Shown here piece by piece: positions 1-9,239 of a DNA stretch of 64,000 nt. Each line of letters starts with the position of its first letter. Position 1 is the first letter of the stretch. A program made the position numbers and the translations under genes. Source of the stretch: Paenisporosarcina sp050269735 (GTDB lineage: Bacteria > Bacillota > Bacilli > Bacillales_A > Planococcaceae). The notes under the pieces were generated by a model that saw only the letters and a program-made list of their open reading frames with translations, made no database searches and was not told the origin of the DNA. Location of the stretch: NCBI RefSeq assembly GCF_050269735.1, contig NZ_JBNNIX010000001.1, positions 310,001 through 374,000 on the forward strand, in the 5' to 3' direction.

Positions 1-2
1 AT

Positions 3-359
3 TATTTCGGAACCAATGTCGCTTCGGAAAAAATGGTTGATTCCGTTTCAAAGAAACTCGAGGATAGTGGGCAAATAAATGAAGTGAAATCTTATATAGA
101 AAATGATCCTGAATTACTGGCAATGATGAAGGAAGCAGAATCAGCAGATGAAAGTACGTTGCCGTTTACGACTAAAGGTGAAGCCACGCGCGTCCTAGTC
201 AAAAAGGTAGGCGTCAACAAGCTTCAAGATTTACAAGCCAAAGTCAGAAATGGGTCTGCTTCTAAAGAAGAAGTTTTACAGGTACTTAACGAGGACTTAA
301 CAGAAGAAGAAATGTTGGCGTTGAAAGTTATTGCATATAAAGAGATTTATAAGAAGTAG
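3..359 (+). CDS. Hypothetical protein, 5' end outside window
   Basis: The frame is open to the left edge, so the gene begins before the window; an internal ATG lies at 33. The visible C-terminal part is about 118 residues, acidic and helical, rich in Glu, Lys and Leu, with no membrane segment and no motif I recognise. It ends in EIYKK just before a strong terminator at 400. It may be a truncated view of a secreted or cytosolic small protein; no function is assigned. Confidence 0.6.
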   Translation, partial: YFGTNVASEKMVDSVSKKLEDSGQINEVKSYIENDPELLAMMKEAESADESTLPFTTKGEATRVLVKKVGVNKLQDLQAKVRNGSASKEEVLQVLNEDLTEEEMLALKVIAYKEIYKK

Positions 360-399
360 TCGATGATGGTCAGTCCATTTGAAAAAGTATTAAAACCAT

Positions 400-440
400 A
401 AAAGAGACATTCAATTTGAAGATAATTGAATGTCTCTTTT
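400..440. terminator. Bidirectional rho-independent terminator
   Basis: A perfect 16-bp stem (AAAAGAGACATTCAAT and its complement) with a 9-base loop is followed by T5. It lies between convergent genes and has A-rich and T-rich edges, so it can serve both strands. Confidence 0.9.
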
Positions 441-467
441 TGTTATGCCTATATTCTATTGACAGAG

Positions 468-1013
468 TCAGGCAGTATGTCTGTTTGGGCGTGGCCAGAT
501 AAAGTAACTCAATGTTATCAGGAAATCAAGACCGACTACAAGTGACCATACGCGAATAAGTTGTCCGAAAGCCTCTGTTCTTTCGGCATTTCCAATTAAA
601 TTAGTTAATAAGAACAATAAACCAGTACCGATCATGAAGGCGAGTAGATGTCGTAACCAATTAACGAAATCAAGTTTAGCAAATGCCATTCCCGTCTTTT
701 TGCCCGGTTTTTTCTTCGTTTTGAGAAAGTAAAAACAAAACTGATCATCAGCCCATCGAATCATCGATTTACCGTAAGCAATGGAAATACCGATATAGAT
801 AGCAGCAATTCCGTGGGCCATTGTGGCAGTTGATCCTCGGTACATATCGTATCCCGTTAAACCAAGTAATGCCAAATCCACTAAAGGGGTCATTGTAAAT
901 AGGACTAACCCAAGTGTTTCTTTTTTGCCTATATAGCGAGCGACAAGACCACTGACTATAAAAACCCAAAATAATATTTCACAGATAACAATAGCCCAAG
1001 CAATTCCATTCAT
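468..1013 (-). CDS. Integral membrane protein, possibly YmcC-like
   Basis: A 181-residue protein with about five hydrophobic segments (near residues 5-28, 33-55, 65-85, 118-142 and 150-172). A basic loop with KTKKKPGKK near residue 97 is probably cytoplasmic. The start ATG at 1013 is preceded by AGAGGTG at good spacing. The opening NGIAWAIVICEILFWVF and the IYIGISIAYGKSMIRWADD stretch resemble Bacillus membrane proteins of the YmcC type as I remember them; no biochemical role is known. It stands alone and is convergent with the upstream gene. Confidence 0.75.
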   Translation of the reverse strand: MNGIAWAIVICEILFWVFIVSGLVARYIGKKETLGLVLFTMTPLVDLALLGLTGYDMYRGSTATMAHGIAAIYIGISIAYGKSMIRWADDQFCFYFLKTKKKPGKKTGMAFAKLDFVNWLRHLLAFMIGTGLLFLLTNLIGNAERTEAFGQLIRVWSLVVGLDFLITLSYFIWPRPNRHTA

Positions 1014-1170
1014 AAGTGCACCTCTTCTTTATTAAGTACGTCTGTATTAATTAAAATATACCATCGCTTTTCATTGTAAAAAAGAGGAAATTTTAAGTCA
1101 TCTAACACCTTAATCAAGTCTCCAAACGGTAATATGATTTAACTTCTTAGAAGTCTGTTCAATATAAACA

Positions 1171-1348
1171 GGGCGGGTACCGTCACGAAGACTCCTGTGG
1201 GAATAGCTTGAGCTGAAGACCCCGGATTTTTTGTGGAACGAAGACTTAGTTCGCCACTTCGTGTGGCGACGTCTTCGTGACCAACATCCTGTTGGCCCGA
1301 GGAGTCAGAAGCCAAGCCCACGGAAAGCGAAGTGACGGTACCTGCCCC
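1171..1348. repeat. GC-rich dispersed repeat element, full copy
   Basis: The ends are inverted repeats (GGGCGGGTACCGTCAC and GTGACGGTACCTGCCCC, one mismatch). Inside, GTCACGAAGAC at 1183 pairs exactly with GTCTTCGTGAC at 1271, so the element can fold. It contains the blocks GACTCCTGTGGGA, GAAGACCCCG, CGAGGAGTC and CCCACGGAAAGCGAAG, which I know as a widespread intergenic repeat of Bacillaceae genomes. Degenerate relatives occur at 19525 and 34340. A short minus-strand open frame across it is not a gene. Confidence 0.75.
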
Positions 1349-1414
1349 GTTTTTATATACAATTTTAATGAGTCGAAATCAAGTTTGTCTTCAGCTGCTT
1401 AAAGACTTCAAAAA

Positions 1415-1498
1415 AGTTTCGTTGGAGTATTAACCAGTTTCGTTGGAAATCTTCATGATTTGGTTGAACAAATCACAAATTTAGTTGGAATGGTAAAA
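1415..1498 (+). repeat. 21-bp degenerate tandem repeat, four units (AGTTTCGTTGGA type)
   Basis: Units begin at 1415, 1436, 1457 and 1478, exactly 21 bases apart. The conserved half is AGTTTCGTTGGA, decaying to GATTTGGTTGAA and AATTTAGTTGGA; the other nine bases vary. The array lies in the 706-bp gap between a minus-strand membrane protein and the helicase operon, 66 bp after the GC-rich dispersed element. I see no other feature in that gap. Confidence 0.8.
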
Positions 1499-1719
1499 AT
1501 ATGGAAACCTCAAAGTGAGCGTCACTAACAGAAAAGGCTTTTGGCTGTAGCGAAAAGCAGTAATAGGGGTTTATTCAAAAATAAGAATTTAAGCATCTTC
1601 AGTCACCTTTCTGGTTAGTCGAAGACGGACAATTCTTTCTTTAACCGAATTGAATTCCTACGTCGATTTGAACATGGATTTCCGATACAATGGAAAGATG
1701 AGTTTTTAATGGGCAGGGG

Positions 1720-4700
1720 GTGAATGTAGCGGTGAGTGTAAAAGTAAGTGAGATCACGCGGTGTAACTTGGCGGTGAGCAGCCGGTTTAAGAAAAATAAA
1801 CAGAAATTGGCTGAAGAGATGACGAACTTGTTGAATGTGTCTCCAGTTGTAGACGTTCATATGGAACGCCTTTCAGATGGTCAGACGAATCAAAAACGAG
1901 TGTCTTTATATATTGAAACCGAAGCAGTCGAGGGGACGCCAGTCATGGAGTGCGAATGGATTGGTAACGGACTTGAGGTTGTTCATTTCTATATAACGAA
2001 AAAGCGACTTCAGTTAGGAAATAACCGTCATTTGCAGATGAGGATGGCGTTTGATCGCAAAGGTTTAGTGTCTACAGAAATGACGCTCTCACTATACCGG
2101 ATTATTCAGGCTCTACCCATCGCTTCCGACCGATCGGAGTATGTGAAAAAACGGATTTCCAGCTGGGAATCATATCTACGGGTGATGGAACGGAACGCAG
2201 ATGTAGAAAGGCTCGAAATTGGTATACGGAGTGCAAGGTTAAGCTTGGATTTCCGTAAAGTCACATTTGAACTTCATAAACTGCCGAATGGCTTTGATAA
2301 GTTCTACAAAAAATCGGCGGTTAAATTAGTCGAGACAAACCAAAGCCTTGGGAATGTCGTACAAGTGCAAATGGGCAAACGTTCTATTGATATTGAACTG
2401 ACCAGGGATCTTCAGGAAAAGGCACGAACAGGGAAATGGCGAGTGCCGGCAAACGGCAAACTTGCATTCGATAATGTGGCAGAGATGGCGCAAATCAATC
2501 GTTTGAAAGATGGGTTTAAGCGTCTAGAAAACGGCTGGGCGGTAAATCCGAACCTTGAAAAGCTATTATTTGAGAAGCGTCCAACTGTTCGAAAAGGGAA
2601 GGTACCGGAGGACTTATCCTTCAAGCAAAATCTGAATGAATTTCAACGCCAGGCAGTGGAAGGTGCGATTGCCGCACAAGATCTCTATGTCATACAAGGG
2701 CCTCCTGGAACAGGGAAGACAACAGTTATTTCTGAGATTTGCTATCAGCATGCGAAGATGGGATTGAAAACACTCGTCGCTTCACAATCGAATTTAGCGG
2801 TCGATAATGCACTGGGCAAATTACTGACGGACCAGGACATTCGAATTTTACGAATTGGTCGAAGTGAAAGCATCGAGGAAGAGGGCCAGCGTTTTGTTGA
2901 AGAACAAGTGGCTCTTTACTGGAAGCAACAGACGCTTTTGTCGATCCAGACACATGTAAATCAGTTTGAAAAAGAGGAGCAGGTCTTACTTGCTTCTATT
3001 AAACATACCGAAACAACGTTAGAAAAACTAAAAGCTGAAATAGCGGCCCTTGAAACAAAGAAAATAGAAAAGATTCAAGCCAAGGAAAATTTGAACAGAC
3101 TTCAGCTCGAAATGAATTCTAGCCAGTTATCCGTTCAAGAGTTGAAACGGAAAAAAGATCAGTTTGATTTTCAATTGACGATGAGTCAGGACATTTTTGA
3201 GGACGCAGAAAGCAGATATGAACGATTCAATGATCAAGTCGCGCGTTTTTCAGGGACGGGTGAATTTGCTAAGTTACAAGCTAAACTCAATGATGAGCTT
3301 CAAGTACTTCAAAAACAGTTAGCGTATTTACAAACAACAACGTCACTTCAACAGAAAAGAAACGCGCAACAAGAAACTGCGGATCAACTGAAGAAGGCTT
3401 CTACTCAACAAGAGATCTTAGACCGCATAGCCAAGCACCTGCCAAATGTTAAGAAAATTCCTGAGCTACAAACTTTGATTGGCAACGAATCCTGGGCTAG
3501 TTCGGCTGAAATTAACGGCATACTTCATCAAATGGAACAGTTGCGTAGGGACTATCAAGCGTCCATTCAAGCAGGAAATCATTCTGAAATGGATGAAACG
3601 TTGAATAAAGCCATTATGTATGCCGAACAACAATTGATTGCGCATCAATACAATATGAAGATGCTCGCAAAGAAAATTACCATGATGCCGAATGTGGTTG
3701 GGGGTAAGCTTGAAGATCGATATGTAAAAAAAGTGGTTGACGCATTTCGCGATTATGCCAAACAAAAGAACGCTTTCCGTGAGCCGTTAAACCAAGCAGA
3801 CCGACAAAAACTGTCTGCTATATATGAACATATGGTGGTCCTAAAAGCATCCAGAAATACTAGATTAACACGCGGTGTTACACAAGGGAACGAGCAAATA
3901 AAGAATGAAATATTGACTTCATTTGAACAGTTGAAAGAAGTCGTAGGACAGGCTCTTGTAAAACGCCAGCAAGAATTAGCTGAAGAAAAGACTTTATTGA
4001 AGACAAAACTTCCTGATCTGGATGAAGAAATTGCTTCTTATGAAAAGACCCTTTCTGATATGCGTGAAACGGGTCCCAATCAAGAAACGCTTTCTCCAAT
4101 GGTCGAACTAGAAAAGGCTCTTACGGATAAAAAATCAGAGCTGGAACAGTTGGGAACAGAAGAGAGCTACCTGGAAGGATTGGTTCAAGCAGCATCCAAC
4201 CAACAAGGGGTACTGCAAAAACGAGAACATGAAATGACCCAAATCCAACAGTCAATGGATGAACTTGAACAAAAATTGACGATGGAACAGTTGAAACAAA
4301 CAAACATCAATAAAGAAGTAGTCGAATTAGAAGAAATCGTCCGTATCGATATAGATGCTTTATTGAACGAAGTGAACTCGAACTTCGAGAAAACGTCAAC
4401 TCAATTAATCGAATTAAAACGTAAAGAAACGTTCCTGAACGTGTCAAACGACATTCGTCTTGAGTGGCAGGATATGCTCGGGCAATCGACGACTTACGAT
4501 ATGGATGAAATCAAAAAATTATATATCCAGTACGCCAATGTAATCGGTGTGACCTGTTCGATTTCAGCAAGTAAGGATTTCGTGACTCAGTATCCTGATT
4601 TTGATGTCGTCATTATTGATGAAGTATCAAAAGCGACACCACCGGAATTACTGTTGCCGATGCTGAAAGGGAAGAAAATCATTTTAGTTGGCGATCATCA

Positions 4701-5559
4701 TCAACTGCCTCCTTTGGTTGGCCAGGACACAATGGATGAAGTGCTTGAAGATATGACTGATGCGAAAGAGAAAGCCGATTTGAAGTCGATTTTGAAGGAA
4801 TCCATTTTTGAACGATTGTTTAATGATTTGCCTGAAGACAGCAAGGCGACGCTGCGCATTCAATACCGGATGCATGAGCACATCATGGAAACCATCAATC
4901 CGTTTTACCAAGAAAACAATTACGGATTGGAATGTGGTCTTGTAGATTCAAACAAGGATCGGGATCATTTGCTGGATGGCAAGCTGTTCAAACGAGGACA
5001 GCACATCATCTGGTATGATATGCCGAATGAACAAGGGTATCTTGAGGAGCGGGAGCAGCATAGTCGCAGCTATTATAATGCTGCTGAGCTGAAACAAATC
5101 CGTGAATTGTTGCTGGATTTAAATCAGGCTACCGCTCAAGCGAAAAACGATGGGCGTTTGGATGAAACGGTGAAGAAAAAAGTAGGCGTCATCAGTTTTT
5201 ACGGTGAACAAGTGAAAAAAGTAGATCGTCTTCTGAGCCAGGAACTAGATCTGCCTCATTTGCATTGCCGGACAGGGACGGTCGATAAATTCCAGGGGAT
5301 GGAGATGGATGTCATCATCCTGAGCTTCGTTCGTAATCATCACCAGAAAGACGGTAACATTGGCTTCTTGAAGGATTATCGCCGATTGAACGTTGCTCTT
5401 TCGCGTGCACGCGAACTTCTTATGATAGTTGGCAGTGCGGATATGTTCACGAAAAAAGCACATGGGGAATCCCAAAAAGCCATGTTCCAACACGTGTTGA
5501 AAGTCGTGGATAAATACGAAGGACTGAAACAGTTGGAAACTAACACAGGCAGGAAGTGA
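1720..5559 (+). CDS. Large superfamily 1 (UPF1/AAA_11-AAA_12 type) helicase with coiled coil
   Basis: A 1279-residue predicted DNA or RNA helicase. An N-terminal domain of about 300 residues precedes Walker A GPPGTGKTT at 327-335. A long heptad-rich, Gln/Glu/Lys-rich coiled coil spans about 415-950. Walker B is IIDEVS (Asp967, Glu968); GDHHQLPP follows at about 991, QYRMHE near 1048, GTVDKFQGMEMDVIILS near 1187 and RLNVALSRARE near 1222. These are the standard SF1 motifs. The start is GTG at 1720 behind GGGCAGGGG. The next gene starts only five bases after the stop. Such helicases occur in repair, RNA turnover and several phage-defence systems; the role here is unknown. Confidence 0.85.
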   Translation: MNVAVSVKVSEITRCNLAVSSRFKKNKQKLAEEMTNLLNVSPVVDVHMERLSDGQTNQKRVSLYIETEAVEGTPVMECEWIGNGLEVVHFYITKKRLQLGNNRHLQMRMAFDRKGLVSTEMTLSLYRIIQALPIASDRSEYVKKRISSWESYLRVMERNADVERLEIGIRSARLSLDFRKVTFELHKLPNGFDKFYKKSAVKLVETNQSLGNVVQVQMGKRSIDIELTRDLQEKARTGKWRVPANGKLAFDNVAEMAQINRLKDGFKRLENGWAVNPNLEKLLFEKRPTVRKGKVPEDLSFKQNLNEFQRQAVEGAIAAQDLYVIQGPPGTGKTTVISEICYQHAKMGLKTLVASQSNLAVDNALGKLLTDQDIRILRIGRSESIEEEGQRFVEEQVALYWKQQTLLSIQTHVNQFEKEEQVLLASIKHTETTLEKLKAEIAALETKKIEKIQAKENLNRLQLEMNSSQLSVQELKRKKDQFDFQLTMSQDIFEDAESRYERFNDQVARFSGTGEFAKLQAKLNDELQVLQKQLAYLQTTTSLQQKRNAQQETADQLKKASTQQEILDRIAKHLPNVKKIPELQTLIGNESWASSAEINGILHQMEQLRRDYQASIQAGNHSEMDETLNKAIMYAEQQLIAHQYNMKMLAKKITMMPNVVGGKLEDRYVKKVVDAFRDYAKQKNAFREPLNQADRQKLSAIYEHMVVLKASRNTRLTRGVTQGNEQIKNEILTSFEQLKEVVGQALVKRQQELAEEKTLLKTKLPDLDEEIASYEKTLSDMRETGPNQETLSPMVELEKALTDKKSELEQLGTEESYLEGLVQAASNQQGVLQKREHEMTQIQQSMDELEQKLTMEQLKQTNINKEVVELEEIVRIDIDALLNEVNSNFEKTSTQLIELKRKETFLNVSNDIRLEWQDMLGQSTTYDMDEIKKLYIQYANVIGVTCSISASKDFVTQYPDFDVVIIDEVSKATPPELLLPMLKGKKIILVGDHHQLPPLVGQDTMDEVLEDMTDAKEKADLKSILKESIFERLFNDLPEDSKATLRIQYRMHEHIMETINPFYQENNYGLECGLVDSNKDRDHLLDGKLFKRGQHIIWYDMPNEQGYLEEREQHSRSYYNAAELKQIRELLLDLNQATAQAKNDGRLDETVKKKVGVISFYGEQVKKVDRLLSQELDLPHLHCRTGTVDKFQGMEMDVIILSFVRNHHQKDGNIGFLKDYRRLNVALSRARELLMIVGSADMFTKKAHGESQKAMFQHVLKVVDKYEGLKQLETNTGRK

Positions 5560-5564
5560 TTTTT

Positions 5565-6374
5565 GTGAGCAAACAACTTGATACTGAAATGTCGAAAGTA
5601 TCAGCCATATTGTTGGAACAACGCCATCTCCGGTTGCTTGGAAGCGAGCGGTGGGCATTTCCACTTCAGCTTGCGATCATTCAAATGACAACGGGCATTC
5701 GAAGTCAAATGGATGTATTAATGAAAATGATCTTAAAGATTTTAGGGAAACTGGACGTTAAACATGCTACGGAAATCAGTGAATTGCTGGCAGTAGAAAG
5801 CATTTTTGTCGAGCATATGTTAAAGCTGATGATGCAAAATCAGATGGTTGAGTTAAATGAGGGTTTCTACCGGCTGACCAACATGGGGATGGAACAACTG
5901 AAAGTAGGAACGTTCGTGCATGATTCCATGGAGGAAGAAGTCGAAATTGCATATAGTCCCTACCACAACGAAGCACTAATTCGAGATACCAATCAACCCC
6001 CTGTAGAGGCAGACGATCAATTGACTGATTATCGGTTTGCGGAAGATATCGTTCATGTTGATGTGACCGAACTGAAAGACTCGCAAATCATACAGATCAT
6101 TGAAGACTCGGGTTATGAATTTATCGTGGAGAACGGCCAAAAACAGATTGAAGAAATTAAATTGATTGAGATGCAAGAAACGTTGCAAGTAGTGTGTTTC
6201 GAATTTCATATGCATGACACTACGGAAGACTCCGTCTTTATACGTGTCTGGAATACATGGACAGGCCAATTCGATGTAGCATTTGAAACAGAACTCAATC
6301 AGAAAGAAGCAAGTCGCCTGAGCAAACACTACTTTGATCAGTCGAAATCTATTACAAATGAGGTGAACGAATGA
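5565..6374 (+). CDS. Winged-helix protein of helicase operon
   Basis: A 269-residue soluble protein I do not recognise as a whole. Residues about 55-105 look like a winged helix: helices around ATEISELLAVESIFVEHMLKL, then a short beta wing EGFYRLTNMG. The C-terminal half (about 165-255) is a mixed alpha/beta domain with no catalytic signature. The chosen start is GTG 5565, eight bases after AGGAAG; a GTG at 5556 overlapping the helicase stop is possible. The 3' end overlaps the HIT gene by ATGA, so helicase, winged-helix protein and HIT protein should be co-translated. It is probably a DNA-binding or regulatory partner of the helicase. Confidence 0.75.
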   Translation: MSKQLDTEMSKVSAILLEQRHLRLLGSERWAFPLQLAIIQMTTGIRSQMDVLMKMILKILGKLDVKHATEISELLAVESIFVEHMLKLMMQNQMVELNEGFYRLTNMGMEQLKVGTFVHDSMEEEVEIAYSPYHNEALIRDTNQPPVEADDQLTDYRFAEDIVHVDVTELKDSQIIQIIEDSGYEFIVENGQKQIEEIKLIEMQETLQVVCFEFHMHDTTEDSVFIRVWNTWTGQFDVAFETELNQKEASRLSKHYFDQSKSITNEVNE

Positions 6375-6826
6375 CAGTTGATCATAGACATGAGAGCTCG
6401 GATTGTCTGGGCTGCACTTTGGCAAATAAAGATTTACCCGTACAAGTGGTTTTTGAAGATGAGTTCGTTTGTTGTATTTTAGACCACGACCCTTTTAACG
6501 AAGGGCATACTTTAATTTTGCCTAAGAAACATTTTCGTTTTGTAGATGAATTTGATACCGAGACGGCAAACGCCATAATGAAAGCAGCTCAATTAATGTC
6601 TAAGGCAATTAAGAAAATTTACCAACCTGATGGGATAACAGTTTGTCAAAACGGCGGAACAATCGATGATTTGACTCATTACCACATGCACGTCGTGCCA
6701 AGGTATGAAAATCAATCATTTGCTAGTTTCTTCACAGAAGACCCTTGGGACAACGAGGATCTTAAAAAGAAACTACCAAATACACGCAATGAATTAGTAA
6801 AAGTGATTAGTGAGTTACTAGCTTAA
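6371..6826 (+). CDS. HIT-family nucleotide hydrolase/transferase
   Basis: A 151-residue histidine triad protein. The catalytic triad HYHMHVVPR lies near residues 103-111, and the fold's HTLILPKKHFRF strand-helix is near 47-58. A Cys pair (CLGC at 14-17) precedes the domain and could bind metal, as in some HIT proteins. The family hydrolyses nucleotide phosphoramidates or dinucleotides. The start ATG overlaps the previous stop (ATGA), making it the third gene of a tightly coupled operon that ends at the terminator at 6863. Confidence 0.9.
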   Translation: MTVDHRHESSDCLGCTLANKDLPVQVVFEDEFVCCILDHDPFNEGHTLILPKKHFRFVDEFDTETANAIMKAAQLMSKAIKKIYQPDGITVCQNGGTIDDLTHYHMHVVPRYENQSFASFFTEDPWDNEDLKKKLPNTRNELVKVISELLA

Positions 6827-6862
6827 ATCTTAATATGCATTCGTCTAAAATATTATCTATCT

Positions 6863-6895
6863 GACCGCTGAATTTACATTTTCAGCGGTCTTTTG
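6863..6895 (+). terminator. Terminator of helicase-HIT operon
   Basis: The stem GACCGCTGAA (6863-6872) pairs with TTCAGCGGTC (6881-6890) and is followed by TTTTGCTTG. Confidence 0.85.
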
Positions 6896-7097
6896 CTTGT
6901 TTACAAGTAGTTAATGATGAAAGAAATAATTGTCGCGGTTCGACATGAAGTGACAAAAAGTTGAGTGGTTAGGCTATACAATAAAAAGACAGATCGATTT
7001 AAAAAAGAAATTAAATTAATCATTTCAATCCAGTAATCATCATCGTAATACTTACTAATGTTCAATTTTTAAAAATACTTACAAGTGAGGTATCATC

Positions 7098-8234
7098 ATG
7101 AAATTTGAAATCAAGCGTGATCGATTATTAGATGGGTTAAATGATGTGATGAAAGCAGTAAGTTCTAAAACAACAATCCCTATTTTGACTGGGATTAAAT
7201 TCGACCTAACTGCAGCGGGGTTGTATATAACGGGTAGTGATTCCGATATAACAATTCAAACTTTTATTAAAGCCGAAGAAAATGGCGAACAGGTTATCAA
7301 TATTTTTGAAATTGGAACGATTGTGGTACAAGCTAGGATGTTCAATGAGATTATACGAAAACTGCCTACAAATGCTGTTGAAATTGAAGTCAATGGGCAA
7401 AATCGGACGCATATTCGTTCAGGTAAATCAGAATTTCATTTAATCGGATTAGATGCTTCTGATTATCCCTTACTTCCAGATATTCAAGATGACCAACAGT
7501 TTAGCCTTCCAGCAGACCTACTAAAATCTACTATTCGTGAAACCGTATTTGCAGTCTCTACATCAGAAAGCCGGCCGGTATTGACTGGTGTTCACTGGCA
7601 AATTAAAAGTGGAGAACTTGAATGCTTAGCGACGGACAGTCACCGTTTGGCTCGTCGGAAAGTTAGGTTACAGCAGCTGCCTGAAGCAGAGTTCAGCGTA
7701 GTAATTCCAGGAAAAAGCTTAATCGAATTAAATAAAGTCATTGCGGATTCTTCCCAGCCTGTACATATTGTGATGACGAAACAGCAAGTGTTGTTTAAAA
7801 CAGAAGGTATACTATTTTATTCGCGATTATTGGAAGGGAATTATCCAGACACATCCCGGTTGATTCCAAGCGATTATCATACGACCATCACACTTGATGG
7901 AAAGGCTTTACTTCAAGCAATTGATCGTGCTTCCTTACTTGCACGTGAAGAACGTAATAATATTGTCCAATTTTCTTCATTGGGTGGAAACATTATTGAG
8001 ATATCCTCTAGCTCACCAGAAGTAGGACAAGTTGAAGAAGAAATTGAGGCAACTTCTATTGAAGGAGAAGAAATGAAAATCTCTTTCAGTGCGAAGTATA
8101 TGATGGATGCATTAAAAGCTTTTGGAGGGCACGATATAAGAATTCAATTTACCGGAGCAATGCGTCCATTTATATTGAACTCCGTTCACGATAAAGCTAT
8201 TTTGCAACTAATAGTGCCTGTTCGAACTTATTAA
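7098..8234 (+). CDS. dnaN: DNA polymerase III beta subunit (sliding clamp), stand-alone copy
   Basis: A 378-residue, full-length beta clamp with three repeated clamp domains. Family signatures include KTTIPILTGIKF near 24-35, ESRPVLTGV near 156, CLATDSHRLA near 176 and the C-terminal MRPFILNS and LIVPVRTY, which form the partner-binding pocket. The start is ATG after GTGAGGT. Neither dnaA, recF, gyrB nor yaaA is beside it, so this is not the replication-origin locus. It is therefore probably a second clamp gene, as reported in some Bacillus species. A terminator follows at 8250. Confidence 0.9.
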   Translation: MKFEIKRDRLLDGLNDVMKAVSSKTTIPILTGIKFDLTAAGLYITGSDSDITIQTFIKAEENGEQVINIFEIGTIVVQARMFNEIIRKLPTNAVEIEVNGQNRTHIRSGKSEFHLIGLDASDYPLLPDIQDDQQFSLPADLLKSTIRETVFAVSTSESRPVLTGVHWQIKSGELECLATDSHRLARRKVRLQQLPEAEFSVVIPGKSLIELNKVIADSSQPVHIVMTKQQVLFKTEGILFYSRLLEGNYPDTSRLIPSDYHTTITLDGKALLQAIDRASLLAREERNNIVQFSSLGGNIIEISSSSPEVGQVEEEIEATSIEGEEMKISFSAKYMMDALKAFGGHDIRIQFTGAMRPFILNSVHDKAILQLIVPVRTY

Positions 8235-8249
8235 AATTTAGAAATAACG

Positions 8250-8284
8250 AAACGAGTTGTGCTCTAGTCGCAGCTCGTTTTTTC
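8250..8284 (+). terminator. Terminator after dnaN paralogue
   Basis: AAACGAGTTG pairs with CAGCTCGTTT (one G-T pair), and T7 runs from the 3' arm. Confidence 0.8.
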
Positions 8285-8375
8285 TATTTACTAATAGCTT
8301 AGGAACAATTCATTCTACTACTCGTGGGATTTCAAGAAAATGAAGTACCTATTTTAAGTATAAGGAGAGATGAAT

Positions 8376-8585
8376 ATGAAAAACTTGAAAATAGAGTATA
8401 TGGGTGGAACGTACACTGTAATTGAGCATGGGAAGGACCGATACCAGCTCGTTCGAATTATCGGAGAGTATGAAAATGAAGAAGCGGCAGAAAAGGATCA
8501 ACTAGACATCCTATTGAAAATCAAGAAAGAGTATGAAGTGGAAGATGTCTATAAGTCAAATAAGATGGGAGTAATGAACGGATGA
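8376..8585 (+). CDS. Small conserved-looking hypothetical protein
   Basis: A 69-residue, charged protein with a predicted beta-hairpin (KIEYMGGTYTVIEHG) followed by a Glu/Lys-rich helix. ATG 8376 is chosen over ATG 8370 because TAAGGAGAG ends seven bases before it. The stop overlaps the next start as ATGA, indicating translational coupling. I do not recognise the family; a role together with the next gene is the only inference. Confidence 0.65.
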   Translation: MKNLKIEYMGGTYTVIEHGKDRYQLVRIIGEYENEEAAEKDQLDILLKIKKEYEVEDVYKSNKMGVMNG

Positions 8586-9235
8586 ATGAGATGATGGATT
8601 TCATCGAGAAAATAGTAGATGCAGAACAATTAATTCATGGATTCGATTATGCAATCGTCTCGATAATCGTTCTTGACGAGGACTTTAAAACTTATTCTGT
8701 AGATGAATGGTATAACATGGATAGCTTGGCCTATTTTGAAACGGAACGATTGAAGAAGAATCACTTTCAAGCTTTTTTGGAATTATGGAAAGTGAGCAGG
8801 GATGGGAATGTGGGGATGGGAATCACCCCGACTCAGTATATCCGTAATGCCACATTCTATTTACCAAAAGTGAGAATCGATTTGAGTGCAGCTATTACAT
8901 TTAGCCTTGGCGTTGTGGAAATATTAAGAGGAGAGTATGCTGGTCAATTCATGCTTTATTATTCAATGAAAACGAATGAAGAAGATTTGGTAGAAGCAGA
9001 TGCACTTGATGAAATTCTTATGCTTAAACTTTATTTCCAATACACCAACCCACTTAATTACTATGACAAAGGCGTTGATTTCCTGATCAAGAACAAATGG
9101 GGCTACATCGAGCATTTGATTATGAATAAGAGAGAAGAAGTGAAAGCAAGGTTAAAGGAAATATCGGAATATCATGTAAGTGGTGGCGGTAGTCATCTAT
9201 TGGAGAAGAATCAGAGGGAGGCTATAGGCAATTAG
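8582..9235 (+). CDS. Hypothetical protein, second gene of pair
   Basis: A 217-residue soluble, acidic protein with many aromatics and no membrane segment or signal peptide. The middle (about 60-150) has alternating hydrophobic strands and helices, and the C-terminal third is a basic helix. No motif is recognised. It overlaps the preceding 69-residue gene by four bases. A 21-bp repeat array begins five bases after its stop, so the transcript may run into the array. Confidence 0.65.
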   Translation: MNEMMDFIEKIVDAEQLIHGFDYAIVSIIVLDEDFKTYSVDEWYNMDSLAYFETERLKKNHFQAFLELWKVSRDGNVGMGITPTQYIRNATFYLPKVRIDLSAAITFSLGVVEILRGEYAGQFMLYYSMKTNEEDLVEADALDEILMLKLYFQYTNPLNYYDKGVDFLIKNKWGYIEHLIMNKREEVKARLKEISEYHVSGGGSHLLEKNQREAIGN

Positions 9236-9239
9236 TGAT

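Noticed and set aside
1139..1321. Minus-strand 60-residue open frame
   Set aside because: Lies wholly inside the dispersed GC-rich element and lacks a ribosome site.
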